Below, in pieces: positions 1-7,467 of a stretch of 41,889 nucleotides of DNA (its first letter is position 1; each line of letters opens with the position of its first letter). A program made the position numbers and the translations under genes. The DNA is from Saprospiraceae bacterium (GTDB taxonomy: Bacteria > Bacteroidota > Bacteroidia > Chitinophagales > Saprospiraceae), in NCBI GenBank assembly GCA_022841345.1, contig JALHRR010000041.1, positions 1 to 41,889 of the forward strand. The letters are read 5' to 3'. The notes beneath the pieces are model-generated. The model was not told the DNA's origin. It made no database searches and worked only from the letters and a program-made list of their open reading frames with translations.

Positions 1-83
1 GCTCGTCTTTGTCCTTGTCCTTTACAACCTTCCCGTTAATGTCTGTGCGCCACTTGTAACCCTTTATTTCGGAAACAATATTA
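1..83. repeat. Terminal direct repeat, left copy (assembly overlap of a circular genome)
   Basis: Positions 1-83 are identical to 41805-41887. The repeat lies inside the terL coding sequence and terL is only complete if the ends are joined, so it is most simply a redundant overlap from assembling a circularly permuted molecule and not a biological direct terminal repeat. Confidence 0.93.
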
Positions 84-1099
84 CTACTATTTTCACAAAT
101 GTATAGCGGCATGGATTTAACCTTACGGATGCCTTCGGTCACGTCCTTATCGGCTGGCTTGGCGTTATAACCAGCCCTTTGCAACTCTTCAATAGTTTTT
201 GGCTCTGCATTATCGCAAAATATTTCTATTGTTTTTGATACCCCAGCATCTTTGTATTTCTCAATAAGATCAGCAGTGGTTAGCTTAGTTTCGTAAATCA
301 ATTCTTTTACGTAAATAACACCTTCATACAATTCACAAAGTACAAGAGCAGTAGGAACGTTGTAACCGAAATCTTGGCCCATAAATATCTCTCCCTTCAT
401 CGGCAGTTCTTCGCACAGCTTCCAATGGGTGTATATTATGTCCGTTGCGTGACCTCTTAAGCCAAGTCCGTAAACATTCCACATGTATGGGTCGCTATCC
501 TTGTACGCCTCAATCCTTGCAATCTGTACCGGTGATAAGTTGCTTACCCATTGCCCATTAATAAAACATTTATTATCGAGGTATGTAGAATGAATTCTTT
601 TATTCTTTGGGTCATCAGCAACATCATAGCACCAGCATTCAAGATCGGCAGGGTTAAGGTCAATAATGATCTGTTCAGTGGTACGCATAGCCAACTGCTC
701 ATGCACCATCTTTTTAATCAGGTTTCCTTCGTTTTCTATGAGAATATCACGACCCGGGCCTCTTGCCCTGCTTTCATCTTCAAGCCCAAATAATTCAATA
801 TAGCCGCCCCCTTTGAATTCATAAACAAAGTCAGTGTATGAGAATCTATTCTCATCCCATATCCCCATTCGGTCCATTATATCCCTGAAATCACGGTAAG
901 CACCACGCTTAATGTGTGGCAATGAGTGAGAGACTATTGATACTCTTTTTTTGTAATCCCTTGCTTTAGGAATAGCAAGTTGTATTTCGCCGTAAGTTTT
1001 CCCGGAACGAGCCGAACCTTCATTAACGATAACCGGGTAACCCTGCTCCAGTGCTTCATGCGTTCTCCTGGCAGTTATCGAAAGTGGTATTTTAATCAC
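1..1099 (-). CDS. terL: Terminase large subunit TerL (main part; C-terminus wraps to 41889-41713)
   Basis: ATP-driven DNA packaging motor and nuclease that cuts the concatemer and threads DNA through the portal. Reading continues across the artificial end of the circle and gives 396 residues. Seen: Walker A GSARSGKT at residues 28-35, a Walker B-type ILIENE at 119-124, and in the nuclease half acidic stretches GQDFGYN and IFCDNAEP, closing with NDHAMDAMRYAVF, typical of terminase nuclease C-termini. The start is the GTG at 1099, which overlaps the TerS stop (GTGA), so the two are translationally coupled. Family assignment is firm; whether packaging is cos or pac cannot be read from this. Confidence 0.95.
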   Translation of the reverse strand, partial: MIKIPLSITARRTHEALEQGYPVIVNEGSARSGKTYGEIQLAIPKARDYKKRVSIVSHSLPHIKRGAYRDFRDIMDRMGIWDENRFSYTDFVYEFKGGGYIELFGLEDESRARGPGRDILIENEGNLIKKMVHEQLAMRTTEQIIIDLNPADLECWCYDVADDPKNKRIHSTYLDNKCFINGQWVSNLSPVQIARIEAYKDSDPYMWNVYGLGLRGHATDIIYTHWKLCEELPMKGEIFMGQDFGYNVPTALVLCELYEGVIYVKELIYETKLTTADLIEKYKDAGVSKTIEIFCDNAEPKTIEELQRAGYNAKPADKDVTEGIRKVKSMPLYICENSSNIVSEIKGYKWRTDINGKVVKDKDKDE

Positions 1100-1464
1100 T
1101 TTTGTTCTTCAGGTAGTGGAGGTAATAAGAATTGAATCGGTATCAATTCCTTCCCATCAGCCCCGGTCAGCTCGGTGCGCTCGATGTAGCCGCGGTCTTT
1201 GAGCTGTGTCTTAGCCGCAAAAATAGTCGCTGCGGTATCACCGTCATTAATCAGCTTTATCAGCTTCGATTCAATAAAGTCCTTTTTGTATTCTTTCAGG
1301 TCAGCAATAGCGGCCTTGTATTCGGGGTCATTATCCATCCAAAGGTAATGGGTAGTCCGGTCGATACCCACCTGCTTTGCTGCATGGGCCACTACCCCAA
1401 ACGACAAAGTCAACGCTTCAAGCATTGCTTTCTTTCTGGCCGCTGTTGTTTCAGCTGACATCAT
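1096..1464 (-). CDS. terS: Terminase small subunit
   Basis: DNA-recognition partner of TerL, 122 residues. The N-terminal half reads like a helix-turn-helix: a long helix (KKAMLEALTLSFG) followed by VAHAAKQVGIDRTTHYLWM, similar to the homeodomain-type phBC6A51/TerS DNA-binding fold. The middle (EYKKDFIESKLIKLINDGDTA) suits the oligomerisation helices and the C-terminus is Pro/Glu-rich. It lies directly upstream of terL with a 4-base GTGA overlap, the classical TerS-TerL order. Two adjacent ATGs exist (1464, 1461); the first overlaps the upstream methyltransferase stop as ATGA. Assigned mainly from position and the HTH pattern. Confidence 0.82.
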   Translation of the reverse strand: MMSAETTAARKKAMLEALTLSFGVVAHAAKQVGIDRTTHYLWMDNDPEYKAAIADLKEYKKDFIESKLIKLINDGDTAATIFAAKTQLKDRGYIERTELTGADGKELIPIQFLLPPLPEEQK

Positions 1465-2648
1465 GGTTGTAAAATTACTCCGTTTTTCTTGATTACCAAT
1501 GCCGGGTCTAACTTATGCATCCGGTCAACAATAACCTGGCAGTATTTGGGGTCAAACTCTACCATGTAGCACTTTCTGCCCATTTGATGGGATGCGACCA
1601 TTGTTGTACCTGACCCACCGAAACCATCAGCGACAATATCCCCCTGCTTGCTGCTGTTGCCTATTTGGTAGGCAATCAAAGGGACGGGTTTCATTGTAGG
1701 GTGTTCGGCGTTGCGTTGTGGTCTATCGAACTCTAAAACAGTTGTTTGTTTCCTATCCGAATACCAGCCATGCGCTGCACCTTCTTTCCAACCGTAAATA
1801 CAAGGCTCATGTATCCATTGGTAATCCTGCCTACCCATTACTATACTGCTTTTCTTCCATATCAAATCCTGCTTAGGCATTAGCCCTGCATCAATCATTG
1901 CTTTGTGGAAGTTTATTGTTTCACGGCTTGCATACCATACATACCAAGCACCACCTGCCTTTGTGTAGCTTCCTAATGCCGTATAGAAATCATAAATGAA
2001 CTGATAGAAATCAGCGTCCGACATTGAGTCGTTTTCAATCTTCTTTCCGTTTTTTCTTGATGGGTCTCCGTGGTTACCACCCTGTATTGCCACATTGTAA
2101 GGCGGGTCAGTTACTACCAAATCAGCCATTTGGTCGCCCAACAGCCGCTTAAATGTATCTGTTTGGGTACTATCCCCACAAAGCAACCTATGCTCCCCAA
2201 TCTCGAACAGATCACCGAGTACTATATCCGTCTGCACCTCATCCGGGATCTCGTAGTCATCCTCCCCGGCTTCAGGTAGCACCTTAAACTTATCCGGAAT
2301 ATCCAGCCCCCATTCCTCAGCCTCCGGCCAATCGGCCTGGATAGCCTGCCAGTCCCATTCACCAAACCCCACGTTGTCCTTGATCACAAACTCCCGTTGC
2401 TGGTCCTGGGTCAGGTGTGAAAGGTCAATAGCCGGTACTTGTTTCAGTCCGGCTGCCTTACAAGCCCGTAATCGCATATTACCGCCGAGTACCACGTAGC
2501 CCGTTTTAAAGGCAATAGGGCGGGCTTCTAACATTTGCGGGAAATCCTTCACCGACTTGATTAAAGCCTGAAATTTCGCATCTGTGATAGTCCTGGGGTT
2601 ATCAGGATTCTCTTTTAGTAGCTCGATGTCGATTAAGGTGGTCTTCAT
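1461..2648 (-). CDS. ParB-like domain fused to a DNA amino-methyltransferase (N6-adenine/N4-cytosine)
   Basis: About 395 residues. The N-terminal ~100 residues are a ParB/Srx-like domain (ENPDNPRT, then VVLGGNMRLRACKAAG). The C-terminal part is a beta-class SAM-dependent amino-methyltransferase: catalytic DPPYNV comes first (around residue 180) and the SAM-binding GFGGSGTTMVA comes near the end. It methylates an exocyclic amino group in phage DNA, most plausibly against host restriction; this fusion is common in phages. The frame is open upstream to a TTG at 2684 that overlaps the preceding gene, but I chose ATG 2648 (MKTTLIDIELL) because it has an A-rich leader and fits the domain start. ATGA coupling to terS. 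Confidence 0.9.
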   Translation of the reverse strand: MKTTLIDIELLKENPDNPRTITDAKFQALIKSVKDFPQMLEARPIAFKTGYVVLGGNMRLRACKAAGLKQVPAIDLSHLTQDQQREFVIKDNVGFGEWDWQAIQADWPEAEEWGLDIPDKFKVLPEAGEDDYEIPDEVQTDIVLGDLFEIGEHRLLCGDSTQTDTFKRLLGDQMADLVVTDPPYNVAIQGGNHGDPSRKNGKKIENDSMSDADFYQFIYDFYTALGSYTKAGGAWYVWYASRETINFHKAMIDAGLMPKQDLIWKKSSIVMGRQDYQWIHEPCIYGWKEGAAHGWYSDRKQTTVLEFDRPQRNAEHPTMKPVPLIAYQIGNSSKQGDIVADGFGGSGTTMVASHQMGRKCYMVEFDPKYCQVIVDRMHKLDPALVIKKNGVILQP

Positions 2649-2677
2649 TGTTTCAAATTTACTACGGTTGGGTGAGA

Positions 2678-3211
2678 TTACCAAACCATGCCGGTGAGGT
2701 CTTGGTTAGGGTTGCCGTTATGGTCTTCACCTAAGCCGTTATCAACGCTGCCTTTTTTAAAGCCGACAGGCGAAAACGTCTTGTTCTTGTTCTTTTTCTT
2801 CTTATTATTCTTATTCTTATTGGGATCGAGTATAGATACACTATCGATACCATATACATACTCTATCAATAGTCTATCTTTTACCGATACAAGTTCCTGT
2901 GCTACACAACTTTGCACTTTTGGCGAATCTGATCCATTGTATTTATTCCAGTTCTTTATTGCAAGCTCATTATTTTGCTGATTATAACTGATTTTTCCCT
3001 CGTTTGTAAAGAATTCCAGTAGTATAGATACAGTATCTATAGTGTATCCTGTATCAAAAGACATCTGCCGTTTGCTTATGTCGTATATCCCGCACTGCTT
3101 AGTTTTTTCGTTTGTCAACAGGTATAGATAAAAATACTTTTGCTCCGGGGTCAGACTTTGAACAAAAGAGTCCGACCAAAACGAGGTGTGGATTTTTCTG
3201 AAGATTGCCAT
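2678..3211 (-). CDS. DnaD/replisome-organizer-like phage replication protein
   Basis: 177 residues. The N-terminus (FRKIHTSFWSDSFVQSLTPEQKYFYLYLLTN) and the following helix pattern match the winged-helix N-terminus of phage replisome organizers, which bind the origin and recruit the helicase. Residues ~125-150 are a very basic Lys/Asn-rich linker, and the tail is Gly/Asn-rich without predicted structure. It lies just downstream of the primase-helicase gene, consistent with replication initiation. ATG 3211 is the only good start. The full C-terminal DnaD domain is not evident, so the role is inferred from the N-terminal fold and the neighbour. Confidence 0.65.
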   Translation of the reverse strand: MAIFRKIHTSFWSDSFVQSLTPEQKYFYLYLLTNEKTKQCGIYDISKRQMSFDTGYTIDTVSILLEFFTNEGKISYNQQNNELAIKNWNKYNGSDSPKVQSCVAQELVSVKDRLLIEYVYGIDSVSILDPNKNKNNKKKKNKNKTFSPVGFKKGSVDNGLGEDHNGNPNQDLTGMVW

Positions 3212-3307
3212 AAATAAAAAATACCCATAGGTTCAGGCGTGCAGGCCATCCCCTATAGGTTCAATGTTTTTAAGTGTTATACCCTGCACGGTATGGTACA
3301 AAGATAA
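3212..3307. other. Spacer with inverted and direct repeats between primase-helicase and replication protein genes
   Basis: A perfect 8-bp inverted repeat (CGTGCAGG at 3238-3245, CCTGCACG at 3283-3290) encloses 37 bases. A direct repeat ATAGGTTCA occurs at 3227-3235 and again at 3255-3263. No open frame. The arrangement between two replication genes suits an origin, an operator or a leader structure, but nothing in the sequence decides among these. Confidence 0.4.
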
Positions 3308-5050
3308 TCAAATCTGCCGGTATTGCCTTGTATAAGTATCATAATCATAACAGCAAAAACCAGTCTTACCAAGCCATGAAAACCGGACCTTTTGGACGTA
3401 CACAGTAACAACACCTGTTTCGAAATCCCGGTGAACTGATATGCCGTTATCGGTTTTATTAAAGAAGTGGGCTGACCCGGCTATGTCGTACATGGTGGCT
3501 GGAGGGTACTTGCCTTTATTGTCTTTCTGAAGTTTGCGGGGGTGGGCCACAATAAACAGGTGAACATCGCAGCGCAGGGCAAACTCCTTTAGTAGGGTAA
3601 GTGATTCGCTGATGTATTGTGTTTCAGTATAGCCGTGTGGGATCTTATGCTCGATGTAATTCCACGGGTCAATAACAACCCCCTTGATTCCGGTACGCTT
3701 TACAACCTCTGTTAGTTTGTCTATGATACCCTGTATGGAAACGTCAACCTGGAGAATATTCAGGAACGTAAAATACTGATCAGTTAGTGATATAGCCTGT
3801 TCAAATTCTTCCTTGTTCATGCGGTGTTCGTGGTCTTTTCGAAAGTTAAAGGACTTTCCAATAAATTTTTCCATGAGTTTTGTCATGTGAAATCCAACAG
3901 GGTTTTCAAATGAGCATAATGTAAACTTCCAATCGTGCCGCCTGGCTAAAGCAGTTACAAGGTAATCAACAAACTCTGATTTTCCCATGTTTGGTGAGCC
4001 CGTTACTACCGTCATCTGCCCACCGGAAAAGGTTAACAGTTCATCAAAAGCCCCAATACCTGCGTTATACCCTTTGGGCATCCCGTTCTCATAGTAATCG
4101 CAGACGGTATCAAACATGTCATCCATTGTTATGATACCATCAACCGGCCATTGTCTTGCCTGATCGATTATGCTATGCAGCATATGCTTGCCATGCTTCA
4201 ATAGAATATCGTTTGCGTCCTTGCAGCCTTCGGGGTAGTTCACTCTGTAACAACGATCACGGCCAAGCCTTCGTGATAACTCCTCCTGAAGATTACGGCC
4301 TACATCGTCGTTATCAGTGAATAGTATAATCTTGTCCTTTCCTTCAAAATACTCCCAACAGGTATCAAGATACTTTAACTGCTGAACACCTGTGCTGGCC
4401 CCGTTTGGCACAGATACCACGTTATAAATACCGGCTTCATAAAGTGAAAGGCAATCGACTTCACCCTCTACAATAACAGCCGTGGTTTCGTCTTTGATAG
4501 CATCGATGTTATAAAATACAAGTTCAGAGTTTTTATTCAATCTGAAATCCTTGTCTTTCGACCGGTACTTGATGTTAACCAGTTCGCCGTCTTTGTAGTA
4601 ATTAAAACATATTGCCCTGACTTCTTTATTAGCCTTTGGCATCCATTCTACTGATTCGGTAATATTAAGCCTTAGTAAAGTATTATTTGAGATGCCCCGC
4701 TGTTCAAAGTATTTGATGCTATCCGGCTGAAGTTTCTCGAGCCTGGGTACTGGCCTTTCATAAGGAGTTTTCTCGTCCTGAATAGCTATATTGTTCTTTG
4801 CAGCAATGTACTTAATAGCCTCAATATAATTCAGGTTATTATGATCCATCAGGAAGGCAATAGTATCGCCTGACTTGCCACAACCGAAGCATTTAAACCC
4901 CCGCTTGCTTACTGTAAAAGATGGTGATTTCTCATTATGAAACGGGCATAGCCCAACGTGGTTTGAACCCTTTGGCTTCAGCTTTACGTGTTCACTTATG
5001 ATAGCAACCGGATCGGCAGATAGTTTTATTTCTTCGATGTTGGAGATCAT
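3308..5050 (-). CDS. DNA primase-helicase (DnaG/Twinkle-like)
   Basis: About 580 residues from ATG 5050. Order: CHC2 zinc finger (CPFHNEKSPSF then CFGCGKSGD), Toprim catalytic domain (VIVEGEVDCLSLYEAG; ILFTDNDDVGR), then a RecA-like hexameric helicase core with Walker A GSPNMGKS, a Walker B-type GVVIDPWNY and a sensor-like IVAHPRKL. It resembles T7 gp4/Twinkle and would unwind DNA and prime lagging-strand synthesis. The frame is also open upstream to a GTG at 5113 with AGGAG nine bases before it, but that 21-residue extension runs through a terminator hairpin and does not resemble primase N-termini; MISNIEEIKLSADPVAII does. It may be a regulatory leader (see findings). Confidence 0.93.
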   Translation of the reverse strand: MISNIEEIKLSADPVAIISEHVKLKPKGSNHVGLCPFHNEKSPSFTVSKRGFKCFGCGKSGDTIAFLMDHNNLNYIEAIKYIAAKNNIAIQDEKTPYERPVPRLEKLQPDSIKYFEQRGISNNTLLRLNITESVEWMPKANKEVRAICFNYYKDGELVNIKYRSKDKDFRLNKNSELVFYNIDAIKDETTAVIVEGEVDCLSLYEAGIYNVVSVPNGASTGVQQLKYLDTCWEYFEGKDKIILFTDNDDVGRNLQEELSRRLGRDRCYRVNYPEGCKDANDILLKHGKHMLHSIIDQARQWPVDGIITMDDMFDTVCDYYENGMPKGYNAGIGAFDELLTFSGGQMTVVTGSPNMGKSEFVDYLVTALARRHDWKFTLCSFENPVGFHMTKLMEKFIGKSFNFRKDHEHRMNKEEFEQAISLTDQYFTFLNILQVDVSIQGIIDKLTEVVKRTGIKGVVIDPWNYIEHKIPHGYTETQYISESLTLLKEFALRCDVHLFIVAHPRKLQKDNKGKYPPATMYDIAGSAHFFNKTDNGISVHRDFETGVVTVYVQKVRFSWLGKTGFCCYDYDTYTRQYRQI

Positions 5051-5058
5051 TAGAAAGA

Positions 5059-5091
5059 TAAAAAAGCCCGTTACGTAGGAGTGTAACGGGC
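5059..5091 (-). terminator. Rho-independent terminator/attenuator hairpin in front of the primase gene
   Basis: Perfect 9-bp stem GCCCGTTAC (5066-5074) / GTAACGGGC (5083-5091), 8-nt loop, then on the minus strand an uninterrupted T6 tract. It ends only nine bases before the primase ATG, so it may act as an attenuator and not only as the end of the upstream operon. Confidence 0.8.
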
Positions 5092-5108
5092 GGTATAAAA
5101 TACCTGCC

Positions 5109-5144
5109 ACCACCGTATTAAGCTCCTACCCAAAATACGGTGGT
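5109..5144 (-). promoter_or_regulatory. Second leader hairpin with a loop complementary to the terminator loop
   Basis: Perfect 11-bp stem ACCACCGTATT (5109-5119) / AATACGGTGGT (5134-5144) with a 14-nt loop. Loop bases 5123-5129 (CTCCTAC) are the exact reverse complement of bases 5075-5081 (GTAGGAG) in the loop of the neighbouring terminator hairpin, so a 7-bp loop-loop contact is possible. It begins six bases after the stop codon of the upstream gene. No run of T follows it on the minus strand, so it is not itself a standard terminator. Confidence 0.7.
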
Positions 5145-5150
5145 TCGTTG

Positions 5151-5771
5151 CTAAGTTAGCAAACTTTTTATTATTTCCCTACACAACTCTTCAGGTATTT
5201 TCGACCTTTCGTAACTACCCTTCCGGCCTTGCGTTCCCGTCTTGCTTCCTCTTGGCGCAGGTTGATGGTGACATTTTTTATTCCCATTGTGGCATACCGG
5301 CCGTGGTGTCCATTTTAAATTTGTCCAGATATCAGTTGGCTTTGCCCTATCGTCACCGTATTGACAATACCAGACCGTGTGCCTGGTAAATTCTTGCATG
5401 AACGGCATTTTTCGGAGCATCCCTCTCGGGTTCTCAAATGTGTACGTAAGTGATGGATTTAGTGTTTGCCAGTGTTTTATTAACTTAATTACGTGCTGAT
5501 TTACCCTATCGCATTTTATTGCATATTCACTTTTGGGCTCTGTGCCGTTCCTGTGTTTGGATATTGCAGCAATGGTATAGGTTGTACAGTCAAACGATGC
5601 GTGTACGTGGTTTGGTATAAATGGCACCTGTTCTGGTTGTAAATGTTCTATGTCAATAGATAGGTCTATGCCTTCAAAGGTTTCCCAATCAACTGAAAAA
5701 ACATTACAGCCTAAAGACTCGGCAACCTTCCCAAAAGACCTGCTTCCTGCAAATAATTCAAGTATATTCAT
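5151..5771 (-). CDS. Short C5-type DNA cytosine methyltransferase-like protein
   Basis: 206 residues. The SAM motif I is at the very start (LELFAGSRSFG), followed by an acidic motif II (VFSVDWE), a catalytic-region analogue ASFDCTTYT in place of the usual Pro-Cys, the ENPRG motif VI, and CQYGDDRAKPTDIWTN late in the protein. This layout is typical of short phage cytosine methyltransferase-like proteins and lacks the long target-recognition domain of bacterial enzymes. A Zn-like cluster (CHNGNKKCHH) follows. Whether it methylates DNA or is a divergent relative is uncertain, because the PC dipeptide is missing. ATGA overlap with the upstream nuclease gene. Confidence 0.75.
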   Translation of the reverse strand: MNILELFAGSRSFGKVAESLGCNVFSVDWETFEGIDLSIDIEHLQPEQVPFIPNHVHASFDCTTYTIAAISKHRNGTEPKSEYAIKCDRVNQHVIKLIKHWQTLNPSLTYTFENPRGMLRKMPFMQEFTRHTVWYCQYGDDRAKPTDIWTNLKWTPRPVCHNGNKKCHHQPAPRGSKTGTQGRKGSYERSKIPEELCREIIKSLLT

Positions 5772-6367
5772 AATTTTTCGTATTCAGTTAAAAATTCTTC
5801 AGCCGTCCTAACAAACAGATACTCCCCACCCGATGCACGAACCTTGCGCTGTTGTTCGAGTTGTTTATCACTGGCTTTGTCCTTACCTGCCTTAACCTCA
5901 AAGAATACCATCCGGCCGCTGATACAGGCCAAGATATCCCCGGTACCACGCTTAGTAGTTCCTTTGATCCACTTGCCATCCGGGAGCTGCCTGCCGGTTG
6001 TGTTGATTCGGTTGCCGTATGACCCCGTCCAAGTTAGGTAGTTCTGTATGAATGTTTGCAGCCCGTTTGCTGTTGATGTATCACATTGCCTCGCATCCAG
6101 CGTATGCCCATCCTTTACCCACACAGGGAACTCACGAGCCTGGTAATCCCTGTACGCTTTGTTATAACGCTCATACACCCAATCAGGTTCTTTGACCTTA
6201 CGCTTACTGGGCTTTCGTTCTGGCGTTGATTGCAAGTACAATAAAACCCGCTGCCAATACTGGACCGTGTTCTCCTCGGGCTGGCAGACTTTGACAGCGG
6301 CTTTCACCCTATCAAGGTCTTTGTTTGTGAAGGCCCAGATTTGGGATTTTATGTCGGAGAGGGTCAT
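5768..6367 (-). CDS. VRR-NUC type nuclease
   Basis: 199 residues. The C-terminal third carries a PD-(D/E)xK core: GTGDILACISGRMVFFEVKAG gives the Asp and the Glu-x-Lys, followed by SDKQLEQQRKVRASGGEYLFV, the usual VRR-NUC ending. Phage VRR-NUC proteins are structure-selective nucleases, often proposed to resolve branched DNA before packaging. The N-terminal ~90 residues are basic and not recognised. ATGA overlaps on both sides tie it to the Gp37/Gp68 gene upstream and the cytosine methyltransferase-like gene downstream. Confidence 0.82.
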   Translation of the reverse strand: MTLSDIKSQIWAFTNKDLDRVKAAVKVCQPEENTVQYWQRVLLYLQSTPERKPSKRKVKEPDWVYERYNKAYRDYQAREFPVWVKDGHTLDARQCDTSTANGLQTFIQNYLTWTGSYGNRINTTGRQLPDGKWIKGTTKRGTGDILACISGRMVFFEVKAGKDKASDKQLEQQRKVRASGGEYLFVRTAEEFLTEYEKL

Positions 6368-7110
6368 AAAACAGGGAAATCTCTTATTTGTAAATGTCGG
6401 GGAAACTCATCAATATCTCCACCATGCCGGTTACTCATGCCTAATTTCTTTGATAGGTAAGTACCCATTTGCTTTACAAAAATTGCAGTCGTAGGTGTAA
6501 GGTCTTTTATCAATTCCTCAATCCATTCAATCTCACATGGCCTGTATCTGTATTTACCAGTTTCGTTACCCGACTCACCGCCAATAATTGCCCAATGAAT
6601 TTTCATAAGATCAATAAGGTCGAGGTTTATATCTATCTTTTCATGTAAAGGCTCGAATGAAATAAACCTTGTTTTACAATCAACTTTTAGCAGATCGTAA
6701 ATGCGCTGCATCCCTTTTGGTGATCCTACACTGGTTCCGAACCAAATGTTATCAGCCTGTAATAAATCAGTAGGTGTATTATCTGTAATCCTTTCGGGTC
6801 TTTTTGTAAGTATCTGAAAAGTATGGTGTGGGCATTTGCGGATAATCTCCCACGCTTCGTTCCGGTAACTGTCTATTGCTTCATGGAAAAAATCAGTCAA
6901 TGAGCAGGTGAATATTTTTGATGGCTCTTTTAGTTTCAACGGCATATTAAATACCATTTTAGTTTTTACAACCTCTAATGGATTGTAACGAGTGTTATCA
7001 AAGCTATCTCTATACATATAACAAAACTTACAATCTTCATCTACTTTTGTGCAACCCCTGGCAATATTCCAGGTAGCATCTGTCCATTGAATGGTACTTT
7101 TTTCTGACAT
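6364..7110 (-). CDS. Phage Gp37/Gp68-like (DUF5131) three-Cys protein
   Basis: 248 residues. The N-terminus IQWTDATWNIARGCTK with Cys in a C-x6-C-x2-C pattern (CTKVDEDCKFCYM) is the signature of the Gp37/Gp68 family, which looks like a radical-SAM relative with an unusual cysteine spacing. Other conserved pieces are KIFTCSLTDFFHEA, FQILTKRPERI, WFGTSVG, ISFEPLHEKI, IIGGESG and IFVKQMG. The function is not established; the fold suggests a Fe-S/SAM enzyme acting on nucleic acid. In many bacteria the family is paired with a TcmP partner; none is visible here. ATG 7110. Confidence 0.88.
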   Translation of the reverse strand: MSEKSTIQWTDATWNIARGCTKVDEDCKFCYMYRDSFDNTRYNPLEVVKTKMVFNMPLKLKEPSKIFTCSLTDFFHEAIDSYRNEAWEIIRKCPHHTFQILTKRPERITDNTPTDLLQADNIWFGTSVGSPKGMQRIYDLLKVDCKTRFISFEPLHEKIDINLDLIDLMKIHWAIIGGESGNETGKYRYRPCEIEWIEELIKDLTPTTAIFVKQMGTYLSKKLGMSNRHGGDIDEFPRHLQIRDFPVL

Positions 7111-7120
7111 GATTTATTTT

Positions 7121-7390
7121 TTAATTATTAATAATCCATTTCCGTTCCGCTTTAGTAAACGATTCAAATGTTTCGTAGTCGTACACCAGCCACCATTCAT
7201 TGAACACATAGTCTGCCATCGTTCCGTACTCTAACAACATATCCTGAAGATAGCGGCGAACTCTCTTTCCATTTTCCCGGTACTGGATATGCGGACTGCC
7301 ATTAAAGATAATCTTGTGACGCTGTTTGCCAACTGTCACAAAATCACCTTCTTTGATATTTTCAAGATATTGAGGTTCAGGATATTTCAT
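7121..7390 (-). CDS. Hypothetical protein, 89 aa
   Basis: Not recognised. It is rich in aromatic residues (WWLVYDYETFESF near the C-terminus) with a small beta-like N-terminal half (EGDFVTVGKQRHKIIF), soluble, with no signal peptide or cysteines. It starts at ATG 7390 and ends ten bases before the Gp37/Gp68 start codon, in the same orientation, so it is probably co-transcribed. It sits between the cassette-like methyltransferase block and the nuclease operon. Confidence 0.6.
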   Translation of the reverse strand: MKYPEPQYLENIKEGDFVTVGKQRHKIIFNGSPHIQYRENGKRVRRYLQDMLLEYGTMADYVFNEWWLVYDYETFESFTKAERKWIINN

Positions 7391-7420
7391 GATTAAAAAT
7401 TAGGTTTCGCAAATATGAGT

Positions 7421-7467
7421 GTTGCCAGCAATACTACCAGTTCGCTAACCGTAGCTTACTGACATGC
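7421..7467. repeat. 47-bp direct repeat, copy 1 (3' end of methyltransferase copy 1)
   Basis: Perfectly identical to 8248-8294. It covers the last ten codons and stop of the methyltransferase plus 13 bases beyond it. Identity stops abruptly on both sides, which points to recombination or gene conversion and not only to protein-level conservation, since synonymous positions and non-coding bases match as well. Confidence 0.97.

Noticed and set aside
1-83. Biological direct terminal repeat
   Set aside because: The repeat is inside terL and the gene is intact only after joining, so an assembly overlap explains it better.
551-793. Plus-strand 80-aa frame
   Set aside because: It is antisense to terL, which is fully supported by motifs, and has no recognisable composition or leader.
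2649-2684. TTG-started extension of the ParB-methyltransferase
   Set aside because: The 12 added residues overlap the upstream gene and add nothing to the ParB domain; ATG 2648 has an A-rich leader.
5051-5113. GTG-started N-terminal extension of the primase as a real part of the protein
   Set aside because: It translates a terminator hairpin and does not resemble primase N-termini. Kept only as a possible regulatory leader because of the AGGAG spacing.
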